DNA of 18,541 bases from an uncultured Clostridium sp. Its GTDB lineage: Bacteria; Bacillota; Clostridia; TANB77; CAG-508. The stretch spans positions 1 through 18,541 of the forward strand of contig CAMMFK010000023.1 of the NCBI GenBank assembly GCA_946496115.1, read 5' to 3'. This document shows positions 1 to 7,223 of this stretch, piece after piece. The notes below the pieces were generated by a model. It saw nothing but the letters and a program-made list of their open reading frames with translations, did not search any database and was not told the origin of the DNA. The first letter of the stretch is position 1, and each line of letters opens with the position of its first letter. Made by a program: the position numbers and the translations under genes.

Positions 1-230
1 TCTTTAGCAGTTGTCAAGTTTTCCTTGACAACTGAACTTTCATTTAACTCTTTTTCTTCAAATATATTTTTTATATGTAAACTTATATTCTGTTTTGTTG
101 TATCAAATAGTTCAGCCATTGAGTTCTGTGTAAGCCACACATTTTCATCTTCTAGTCTTACTTCAATATCAACCTGACCATCTTCTGTTGTATAAATTAT
201 AATTTTATTATCTTCCAATCGCTTTAACAT
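1..230 (-). CDS. RhuM family protein, 5' part only (continues beyond the left edge)
   Basis: This is the beginning of a minus-strand gene that runs off the left end of the window; about 76 residues are visible. The start at 230 follows an AAGGAG ribosome binding site directly upstream of the ATG. The visible residues contain an early beta-rich segment (IIIYTTEDGQVDIEV) and then the typical RhuM stretch VWLTQNSMAELFDTTKQNI, followed by LHIKNIFEE. From what I know of the family, this N-terminal region is a DNA-binding-like domain in which the protein is told what to bind, and RhuM genes are often found in mobile or accessory DNA. Their biochemical role is not settled. The 3' end, and so whether the gene is intact, cannot be judged. 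It lies 35 bases past the end of the S66 peptidase gene in the same direction and could be cotranscribed with it. Confidence 0.72.
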   Translation of the reverse strand, partial: MLKRLEDNKIIIYTTEDGQVDIEVRLEDENVWLTQNSMAELFDTTKQNISLHIKNIFEEKELNESSVVKENLTTAK

Positions 231-265
231 CTCCTTTCTCTTAATTATTACTAGATATAATTTAT

Positions 266-1261
266 TTAATCATGTATTTTTATCTTGATATTATTTGTTG
301 TATCAATACTTACATAACCTCCAATTGGGAAAGTAAAAATAGGGGTTGTATGTCCAAAGTTTGCATTTATAATAACAGGTATATTTTCTAATTCTTTTTT
401 AGTTTCAATAATTTCTATCCACTTATTTTCTGTCATGTTGGCTTCTTTTTCAGCTCTTCCTATCACAAGTCCTTTTATATTTTTTCCTCTCATAGAATGT
501 ATTAAAGATTGCAAATCTCTATCAAATTCTCTAACAAATTCGTTTTTTACGAGGTCATCATCTTCTAAGAAAAGAATTATATTCTCTTCGTTAGGCATAT
601 ATTCAGTTCCTTGTAATAAATTTAATGTACATAAATTTCCTCCTATTATTGTGCCTTCTGCTTTTCCATGATTTATTACTTTCATTCCATCATTTTTTAT
701 AAATTCTCTATTCTCTTGTTCTTTATACCATGAATCGTCGCTCCATTCATTTGAACTTTCTATCATCACTTCTTTAGATTCTGTTAACATCTCTTTAAAA
801 TACTTCAATGTATAATCAAATCCATGTATCATACCGAAGCTAGAAAAATGAGGTCCATAATATGTAACTAATCCTGTTTTTGAATAAATTGCATTACTTA
901 AAGCTGTTATGTCGGAAAACCCGCAAAATATTTTAGGGTTCTCTTTTATTAGTTTAAAATCTACATAATCTAATAATTGATTTATATTATAACCACCTAT
1001 TACAGTTAAAATTGCTTTGACATTTTTATCTCTAAAAGCTTCGTGAATATCTTCTACTCTATCTGATATACTTCCACAGCAAAAATCTTCATTAACTGAA
1101 CTCATAACATTTTTTCCAAATGAAACTTTATATCCCATATGTTCTAGCCTTTCTTTTGCAATTTTAATTACATCTTCTCCTAAAATTTTCATACTCCTTG
1201 AAGGTGCAATTATTCTTATTTCATCACCTTTTTTTAATTTTTCTGGAATAATTTTACTCAT
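266..1261 (-). CDS. LD-carboxypeptidase / MccF-like S66 family peptidase
   Basis: A 331-residue protein of normal length for peptidase family S66, which includes LD-carboxypeptidase LdcA (trims the tetrapeptide stems of recycled murein) and MccF (cleaves microcin C-type peptidyl nucleotides). The nucleophile motif GFSD is at residues 114-117 (Ser116). The other triad candidates are Glu233 in FLEDDD and His304 in NFGHTTP; GGN at 207-209 is also family-typical. No signal peptide is visible, so it should be cytoplasmic. The start is well supported by AAGGAGG upstream of the ATG. It begins 15 bases after the QueH stop, so the two are probably one operon. Length and motifs resemble MccF more than short LdcA enzymes, but sequence alone does not decide between murein recycling and self-immunity or detoxification. 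Confidence 0.88.
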   Translation of the reverse strand: MSKIIPEKLKKGDEIRIIAPSRSMKILGEDVIKIAKERLEHMGYKVSFGKNVMSSVNEDFCCGSISDRVEDIHEAFRDKNVKAILTVIGGYNINQLLDYVDFKLIKENPKIFCGFSDITALSNAIYSKTGLVTYYGPHFSSFGMIHGFDYTLKYFKEMLTESKEVMIESSNEWSDDSWYKEQENREFIKNDGMKVINHGKAEGTIIGGNLCTLNLLQGTEYMPNEENIILFLEDDDLVKNEFVREFDRDLQSLIHSMRGKNIKGLVIGRAEKEANMTENKWIEIIETKKELENIPVIINANFGHTTPIFTFPIGGYVSIDTTNNIKIKIHD

Positions 1262-1276
1262 ATTTAATTAACCTCC

Positions 1277-1834
1277 TTATATACTCTTTTTATCTTTCTT
1301 AATTTGCTTACTATACCTATCTTCTTCACTAAAAATACAACCACAATATTTTTGCATATAAAGCCCAACATCATGTGCTTTTTGGTGTCCTTCCCAAAAT
1401 CCAACTCTAAAATCTCTATACAAAAAATCTATTCCATATTCTTTGCTATACTTTTCCATCAATTCTTTTATAAAATCGTGTTTTTGATAAATACTATATA
1501 AAAGAGTAGTTGTAACAGTATCATATCCATTTTCTTTTGCATATTCAAAGGTTCTCTTTATTCTTACTGGATAACAGTAATTTGTACATCTATTGTTTAA
1601 GTCTTTTACAGCTTCTTTGCAAAAATTATCTAAGCCATATTCTTCCTCGAAAATGGCTTTTATATCTATACTTTCGGCATATTCTTTTAAACAATCTCGT
1701 CTCGCTTTATATTCCATATATGGATGAATATTTGGATTATACCAATAAAGTGTTGGCTCTATTCCTTCTGATCTTAATGTATCTATGCAATACACACTAC
1801 AAGGAGCACAACATGCGTGCATTAATAATTTCAT
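1277..1834 (-). CDS. queH: Epoxyqueuosine reductase QueH
   Basis: A 185-residue protein of the QueH (former DUF208) family, the non-cobalamin alternative to QueG. It catalyses the last step of queuosine synthesis, reducing epoxyqueuosine to queuosine in the wobble position of GUN-anticodon tRNAs. Visible signatures are HACCAPC at the N terminus (Cys8, Cys9, Cys12), YNPNIHP at 32-38, the central Cys83/Cys87 region, TTTLLYS, and YCGCIFSEEDRY near the C terminus (Cys164, Cys166). These cysteines bind the Fe-S cluster and a metal in the characterised family member. Gene length is normal and nothing is missing. The ribosome binding site is GAGGAAGG. The substrate tRNAs include tRNA-Asn(GUU), which is encoded in this same window, but nothing links the two beyond that. 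Confidence 0.94.
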   Translation of the reverse strand: MKLLMHACCAPCSVYCIDTLRSEGIEPTLYWYNPNIHPYMEYKARRDCLKEYAESIDIKAIFEEEYGLDNFCKEAVKDLNNRCTNYCYPVRIKRTFEYAKENGYDTVTTTLLYSIYQKHDFIKELMEKYSKEYGIDFLYRDFRVGFWEGHQKAHDVGLYMQKYCGCIFSEEDRYSKQIKKDKKSI

Positions 1835-1901
1835 TTTAGTATCCTTCCTCTCAATTTTAAAATATATATTATGTTATCATAATTTCAGAAATTTAACAAT
1901 A

Positions 1902-1932
1902 GAAAAACTGTACTTTGTTAGTACAGTTTTTC
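1902..1932 (-). terminator. Hairpin terminator at the end of the envelope gene cluster
   Basis: A perfect 13-bp inverted repeat (GAAAAACTGTACT / AGTACAGTTTTTC) with a 5-nt loop lies between the 3' end of the cadherin-like gene at 1979 and the queH start. The T-rich arm lets it work as an intrinsic terminator. Because it is symmetrical it could act in both directions, but only minus-strand genes flank it. Confidence 0.8.
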
Positions 1933-1978
1933 CATTAATTAATGCAAAAAATATAATGTTTTAGCCTTTATTCAATCA

Positions 1979-3586
1979 TTATAAAAATCTTTTTCCATGT
2001 TTTTTCTTGTTTGCTTTTGGTTCTTCATCTTCTTCATCATATCCCTTTACAAAATCATCCCATTTTGATTTTCTATCTATTGTATCTTCCGAAACAATAT
2101 TCTCTTCATCATATGTTGTTTTAAGTTTTAGTTCTTCATTGACATTTTTATTACTTTCTATTTCATTTAATGCATCATTATTCGCACTTTCTTTTATTGA
2201 ATTATCTTTTTCTTCACTAGTTATAATCTTACTTGGATATGGATCTTCCACATCATTATAATCTTCTACATCTTCGCCTTCTTCATTATCTATGAAATGC
2301 ATTTCACCATCATCTTCATCGTCATCATAATCAAATCCTTTCTTCTTTTTATGATGTTTTACAATTGCTACAATGATAACTATTAGAAGAATTACTCCGA
2401 CAACTGATGCAATAATAATTATTCCTATTTGCTCTTTTGTTAACCCTTGTTCATTTGTAACTAATGCTGCTTGTCTCTCAACATTTAATGTATATGTAGT
2501 TTTCACTGTTTCGTCACTTGGAGAGGTTAGCATTATTATTATTTTATTACTGCCTTCATTTAAACTTTCTCCACCTGTTGTTTCTATTAGTATGTCCTCA
2601 TTTTCTGTTGTTGGATTAATTGATAATGCTGTTATTTCATTTGGTACTGTTATTTCATAATCAAATGTTTCAGGATTAAATTCTATATTTATTGTTTGAT
2701 ATTCACCATTTATGTTTATTCCGTTTAATACTAATGTTTTTAATCTTAATGCTGATTGTTCAACTGGCATAGGTTTTACTACTTTTACTGTATATGTTCT
2801 CTCTGAACCATTCTCGGCTTTTACAGTTAATGTTATACTGTTTTCGCCATCATTTAATTTTATTGTTCCTGCACCTTCTACTGTTGCTCTTTCATCTTCT
2901 GCAGTTGCTGATATTTCTATTTCTTTTAAATCATACAAATTTACTGTGTCGTCAAATTCTACTGTGTATTCATATGTTTCTCTATAAAATTCTGGTGATA
3001 GTGTTCCTGTTCCTACAGTTAATCCTGATAAATAATTATTACTTGATTTTGTTTGTTCTGTTTTTGTTGTTTGAGGTTTTGTTTCTGTTGGATAACGTGT
3101 CTCTGTACTTGATGAGCCTCCCGAATTTCCATTTGATCCAGTATTAGAGTTCGAGTCATTGTTTGAACTTGACCCTGTATTTGATTCGCTTCCATTATCT
3201 GGTGTTGTTGGTTCTGTTGCAGTTATTGTTATAGAATCTGAAACATTCCTTGCATTTTCTTCTGAAAAGTCTGTCATATCACCTGTTAAATTAAATGTAT
3301 ATGTACCAGCTGACTTTGGAGTAAAAGTAGCAGAAACAGTTGTAGTTTTATTCCCAACCGTGTCAGTCTGTCCTACAGATTGTTGATTTACTCCATTTCC
3401 AGAAATTGTAACATTCCAGGCTCCTGCAGTTACAGTAGCTGTCAACGTTACTGTTGTTCCTACTGTAACATTTGTACTGCTAGCACTTAATGTAGCACTT
3501 GCTGCATAAGTTTTATTAATATTTATGCTCATAATCATTATTAACGCCAATAATATAGTACTTATATATTTACTAATTTTATTCAT
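1979..3586 (-). CDS. Membrane-anchored protein: Ig-like plus two cadherin-like beta-sandwich domains, acidic cytoplasmic tail (copy A)
   Basis: A 535-residue surface protein. Residues 1-29 are a signal peptide ending near TYAAS. Residues 30-124 form a beta-rich Ig-like domain that I cannot assign to a named family. Residues 125-180 are a Ser/Asn/Gly/Thr linker. Two cadherin-like beta-sandwich domains (PF12733 type) follow at about 184-271 and 279-371; each has the SPEFYRETYEYTV or NPETFDYEITV signature and an acidic-ATAEDER or PTTENED element. A membrane helix at about 387-410 is followed by the stop-transfer HHKKKK and a cytoplasmic tail of about 120 residues that is very rich in Asp and Glu and ends KKKHGKRFL. 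The expected topology is outside to inside. The ribosome binding site is AAGGAG. It starts 13 bases after the glucosaminidase A stop and is clearly cotranscribed with it. It is a paralogue of the gene at 5824-7206, which lacks the acidic tail. No enzymatic function is evident; an adhesion, anchoring or scaffold role is inference. Confidence 0.82.
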   Translation of the reverse strand: MNKISKYISTILLALIMIMSININKTYAASATLSASSTNVTVGTTVTLTATVTAGAWNVTISGNGVNQQSVGQTDTVGNKTTTVSATFTPKSAGTYTFNLTGDMTDFSEENARNVSDSITITATEPTTPDNGSESNTGSSSNNDSNSNTGSNGNSGGSSSTETRYPTETKPQTTKTEQTKSSNNYLSGLTVGTGTLSPEFYRETYEYTVEFDDTVNLYDLKEIEISATAEDERATVEGAGTIKLNDGENSITLTVKAENGSERTYTVKVVKPMPVEQSALRLKTLVLNGININGEYQTINIEFNPETFDYEITVPNEITALSINPTTENEDILIETTGGESLNEGSNKIIIMLTSPSDETVKTTYTLNVERQAALVTNEQGLTKEQIGIIIIASVVGVILLIVIIVAIVKHHKKKKGFDYDDDEDDGEMHFIDNEEGEDVEDYNDVEDPYPSKIITSEEKDNSIKESANNDALNEIESNKNVNEELKLKTTYDEENIVSEDTIDRKSKWDDFVKGYDEEDEEPKANKKKHGKRFL

Positions 3587-3599
3587 TTAAAACTCCTTC

Positions 3600-5729
3600 T
3601 TATTTAGTAATACTAATATTTCCTACTCCTAGAAGATATTTTTGTATTTTAAGTAGATCAGCCGAATTTATATTCGCATCAATATTTGTATCAGATGCTG
3701 TAAAATATACTGTGCTTTTATCTATATCAATTACTTTTAGCAAATACTTTTGTATTTTTAATAAATCAGCTGAATTAATTAGTCCGTCTCCACTGCAGTC
3801 TCCCATCTTTACTACTGTATACGTCACATTATCTATCCAAACTCTATCACCTGTCTTAGCTATACTACTATCAATTCCACTTCCGTCAGCTCTTTCCATG
3901 TATAAATTTTGGTTAGCTTCAGCTTTAATATCATCCACACCAGCATTAGGTGTAACATATATTTCTTTTTCTTCTTTCCTAATTTCAACTTCTACTTTAG
4001 CAGTATATGGTGAAGGAATATTTCCATTGCTATCTCTTAAATAGTTTCTTGAAACATATCCCTTAGCACCATCAGGAGTAATTACATAATCCCAATAATA
4101 TCCATCTACCATTTTTTCAATTCCATTTTCTGTATATGAGCCTATTCTTGTAACTTGAGTTCCATTAGATAATAATCTTATCTTATTTTCTTCTCCTGTA
4201 GCTGCTGAACTTCTAAGGAATAACCCTCCATCTGCTCTTATTGTAAATATTTGACTCGTATTTTGTTCACCTAAATATTTTCTTTCCACAAATCCTTGTC
4301 TACCATCTGCTAAAACTATTCTATCCCATGTGGTGCCACCAAATGTATATCTTCCTGTATTATCTAGTCTTGTAACCGCTTGGCCTAAAGATAATGATGT
4401 TATTAAAACTTGAGAGTTTCCCGGACCTACATACATTGGTACATTATCTGAATTAATTGCTTTTGGTTCATAGCAATTTGTTAGATCATCTATTTCCTCT
4501 AAATATGATGTATCAAATTTTAGATATCCCCAAGTTCCATTTACAAGTACTACTTTGTGCCATCCATTACTTAATCTTTCAACAGATAGCAATACTACAC
4601 TTGAATCTGCTATTCTTGCTACTTCTTTTCCATTTGTACTAGGTTCATTTCTTAATACAACATCTGAATGTCCTTCTTTAACTCTAATATTTTTAGGATA
4701 TATTTCTCCAACACCATCTGGTGATTGAGATACACTTCCTGGCATGTTTTTATATACTGGTATAATAAAATTTAATTTTTGATTTAGCAATCCTGCATCT
4801 AGCATACAAGAATACATTTTACTAGCTTCATTCTTTGGAGCTTCAATATTTTGCATATATTGTCTTGAATATGTACCACCATAAGGTTCAACATCAAATT
4901 TGTTTAAATATTGTGTATTTTGTCCTGCATTTATGTAATCATTTAGTGTGCTTACTCCACCTTTTATACTTGCTGAAATACTTGTCCATCCTCTAGATTT
5001 TGCAGTTGCTAAAGCATTATTCCATATTTCAGTTGGAGAATTCCCACTTGCTCCAATGTTAAATAAGTTATAATATGTAACACCATTTGATTCCATTCTC
5101 CATGTTGAGCCACCATTAGCTCCTTGCTCTTGTATTACCCTTGCTACTACATAATATGGATTTACATTTGTTTCCCTACATGCTTTATTGATTTCTTTTG
5201 CGTAATCTTTATTATGTAAAAAAGTATTTGCTAAAGAGTTATATATTTGATCATCAGTCGATTCTATGTAATCTAATTGTAAAAATTGAAATAAATAGGC
5301 ATTGTCTGTAAGCCAATTCCTTGGATCCATATAATATCTTATTGCCATTTCTGATGCATGTTTCCATGAGCCATTATCATATGCTGTATCGCCACAAGTA
5401 GAACAAATCCATGCTCCTGATTTTCCTTGTATAAGATTTAGAGGTGAACCCCAGTGTCCAGCTGTTTCAGCTGTGATTACTTGATTCCAATCAAGTCCTG
5501 TTTCCATTATTGTAAAAGTCCAATTTGGATGTTTACTTTTTAAAGCATCTATCCTTTCTTTAAAACTTGGATAAGTATCTGTATTTAAGTTACTTCCGTT
5601 ATATGTATATCTATTTGATGAGTAAGCTGCATTTACTTCATTTGTAAACAAATTATAAATTATGTAAAATAATAGTGTAAATAGTAGAACTATTGATATT
5701 ACTTTACTTAATGTATTTTTTTGTTTCAT
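3600..5729 (-). CDS. Secreted glucosaminidase-like cell-wall hydrolase with SH3 repeats and a C-terminal dockerin (copy A)
   Basis: I place the start at 5729 (709 aa): GGAGG lies 5 nt before this ATG, whereas the upstream in-frame ATG at 5750 has no good site. Numbering here is from 5750. A signal/membrane segment spans 15-41. The catalytic region, about 55-330, is GH73-like: NWTF, YYMDPRNWL, the QEQG motif with the probable catalytic Glu208, YYNLFNIGASGN and the C-terminal YMQNIEAPK. Three bacterial SH3-like domains follow at about 355-425, 430-495 and 500-575, then a short beta domain. A type I dockerin at 651-712 has two EF-hand-like calcium loops, DCSGDGLINSAD and DTNIDANINSAD, each followed by LLKIQKYLL. 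A CxxC (WICSTCG) sits inside the catalytic region. The predicted role is cleavage of GlcNAc-MurNAc bonds in peptidoglycan. It is paralogous to 7224-9542 and has its own promoter. Confidence 0.87.
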   Translation of the reverse strand: MKQKNTLSKVISIVLLFTLLFYIIYNLFTNEVNAAYSSNRYTYNGSNLNTDTYPSFKERIDALKSKHPNWTFTIMETGLDWNQVITAETAGHWGSPLNLIQGKSGAWICSTCGDTAYDNGSWKHASEMAIRYYMDPRNWLTDNAYLFQFLQLDYIESTDDQIYNSLANTFLHNKDYAKEINKACRETNVNPYYVVARVIQEQGANGGSTWRMESNGVTYYNLFNIGASGNSPTEIWNNALATAKSRGWTSISASIKGGVSTLNDYINAGQNTQYLNKFDVEPYGGTYSRQYMQNIEAPKNEASKMYSCMLDAGLLNQKLNFIIPVYKNMPGSVSQSPDGVGEIYPKNIRVKEGHSDVVLRNEPSTNGKEVARIADSSVVLLSVERLSNGWHKVVLVNGTWGYLKFDTSYLEEIDDLTNCYEPKAINSDNVPMYVGPGNSQVLITSLSLGQAVTRLDNTGRYTFGGTTWDRIVLADGRQGFVERKYLGEQNTSQIFTIRADGGLFLRSSAATGEENKIRLLSNGTQVTRIGSYTENGIEKMVDGYYWDYVITPDGAKGYVSRNYLRDSNGNIPSPYTAKVEVEIRKEEKEIYVTPNAGVDDIKAEANQNLYMERADGSGIDSSIAKTGDRVWIDNVTYTVVKMGDCSGDGLINSADLLKIQKYLLKVIDIDKSTVYFTASDTNIDANINSADLLKIQKYLLGVGNISITK

Positions 5730-5763
5730 TTTTTCCTCCGTTTTCGACATAATTTTCGATTAT

Positions 5764-5792
5764 ATTGTAACATTACAAATTTTATTAGTCAA
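5764..5792 (-). promoter_or_regulatory. Sigma-A type promoter of glucosaminidase A
   Basis: On the minus strand TTGACT (5787-5792) and TACAAT (5764-5769) are separated by exactly 17 bases. Transcription would start near 5757, about 28 bases upstream of the ATG at 5729. This gives the second envelope gene pair its own promoter in addition to any read-through from 9542. Confidence 0.7.
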
Positions 5793-5823
5793 CTGTTAAT
5801 TTGTGCTAATTTTTTACATTAAT

Positions 5824-7206
5824 TTATAATGTTCTATTATGTTTTCTCATCCAAATATATGCTATGCTTTCAATTACTAAAATTAAAAGTGAGATTCCAA
5901 TAACTACTATTTTCCACGTTTCATCTTTTTGCCCTACATTAGCAGACACTTCCATTCCAGATTTTCTATTCACTTTTACAACATAGCTAGTTTGAATATT
6001 TTGATCATTTTGTGCTTTTAATGTTATTGATACAATATTTTCTCCATCCTTTAAATTTTTCTCGCCGGTTGTTTCAACTATTATCCCTTCCCTTTCTACT
6101 GTTGGATTTACGTCTAAGTCTACAATGTCATTGTCTACTTCTACATTATATTCAAATGTTTCTTTATCAAATGGGATTTCTAAAGTTCTGAACTCTCCAT
6201 TTCTATTTATTTGGCTTATTTCTAATGTTGTTAATCTTAAATCTGATTCTACTAACTCTTGTTTTCTATTAACTATTAATATATATTCTCTTACATTTTC
6301 ATTTTCTGCTGTTACATTTATTTGTATTCTATTTTCTCCTGGATTTAATGATACAACTCCTAAGCCACTTATATGTGCTCTCTCATCTTCTGCTGTTGCA
6401 TTTATTTCGAGTTCTACTATGTCTTCTGGTAAATTTTCTACTGTATATTCAAATGTTTCTCTATAAAATTCTGGTGATAAATTTCCTGCATTTATTGTTA
6501 TAGAAGATAAATAATTATTGCTTGATTTAACACTTCCGTCATCTATATTACTATCATTTGGCACATATGTTCCATCTGGTGATTGTGTGCTACTTGTTCC
6601 AGTTTGTGGTTTACTTGTTGAGCCTGAATTACTCCCCGAGCTTGGTCTATTTGATGAGCTTCCTCCTGACGAACCACTGCCTGAAGTACTTCCTCCTGAA
6701 TTTGATGAACCACCGCTTGAGCCCGTGTTTCCTCCTGAACTACCTGATCCGCTTCCGCTTGAACCACCTGAGCTCCCTCCTTGGTTACTTCCACCTGTGG
6801 AACCGCTTCCAGTATTACCTGAACCGCTTCCACCTGATGAAGTTTGCTTTTGATTTATTGTTATAGTTTTTGAGCTTATACTTACAATATTATATTCATT
6901 GTCTGTTAACTCACTAGGTGTAGCTGTTATTTTTGCAGGAAAACCTGTAATTCTAGCTGTTACATTTACAGAGTTTTTTTCTACCCAGACTGAATTAGTA
7001 CTCAAACTGGCATTTGTACTGCTCAAATTAACTTTTCCTGTTAAACCATTTGCTGTAATTGTTAATGTTACTGTTTGCCCACTTGTAGCCTCACTTGGTC
7101 CAGTAAAGTTAAAACTATGGCTAGCAGATTTCACATTAAGATTTGAAAATAATATAAAATATATTATTAGTATTGCTACAATTAATCTTTTACTTTCTTT
7201 TTTCAC
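5824..7206 (-). CDS. Membrane-anchored protein: N-terminal beta domain, Gly/Ser linker, two cadherin-like domains (copy B)
   Basis: A 460-residue paralogue of the 1979-3586 protein. It begins with GTG; GGAGG lies 8 nt upstream, which supports this start. Signal peptide 1-28; Ig-like beta domain about 30-118; a low-complexity Gly/Ser linker at about 123-200; cadherin-like beta-sandwich domains at about 232-314 and 322-414, with the same SPEFYRETFEYTV and ATAEDER signatures as copy A; membrane helix at about 431-453; and only about seven cytoplasmic residues (MRKHNRTL). It starts 17 bases after the stop of glucosaminidase B, so the pair is cotranscribed. It differs from copy A mainly in the longer Gly/Ser linker and in having almost no cytoplasmic tail. 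The likely role is a surface-exposed anchor or binding protein; the ligand is unknown. Confidence 0.82.
   Translation of the reverse strand: MKKESKRLIVAILIIYFILFSNLNVKSASHSFNFTGPSEATSGQTVTLTITANGLTGKVNLSSTNASLSTNSVWVEKNSVNVTARITGFPAKITATPSELTDNEYNIVSISSKTITINQKQTSSGGSGSGNTGSGSTGGSNQGGSSGGSSGSGSGSSGGNTGSSGGSSNSGGSTSGSGSSGGSSSNRPSSGSNSGSTSKPQTGTSSTQSPDGTYVPNDSNIDDGSVKSSNNYLSSITINAGNLSPEFYRETFEYTVENLPEDIVELEINATAEDERAHISGLGVVSLNPGENRIQINVTAENENVREYILIVNRKQELVESDLRLTTLEISQINRNGEFRTLEIPFDKETFEYNVEVDNDIVDLDVNPTVEREGIIVETTGEKNLKDGENIVSITLKAQNDQNIQTSYVVKVNRKSGMEVSANVGQKDETWKIVVIGISLLILVIESIAYIWMRKHNRTL
6607..6840 (-). repeat. Low-complexity Gly/Ser-rich coding tract
   Basis: This encodes the flexible linker of copy B (about residues 123-200), made of imperfect repeats of GGSS, SGSG and STG units. 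It is richer in G and C than its surroundings, and it creates long open frames on the other strand that should not be taken as genes. Confidence 0.85.
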
Positions 7207-7223
7207 TATTAATACCTCCGAAA

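Noticed and set aside
1979..3586. N-terminal beta domain of the anchor as a classical cohesin
   Set aside because: At about 95 residues it is shorter than a cohesin (about 140), and I see none of the cohesin sequence pattern; it is better described as Ig-like of unknown family.
6518..6853. Plus-strand open frame with a proline- and leucine-rich product
   Set aside because: It is the complement of the Gly/Ser linker of the cadherin-like protein; low-complexity sequence keeps several frames open.
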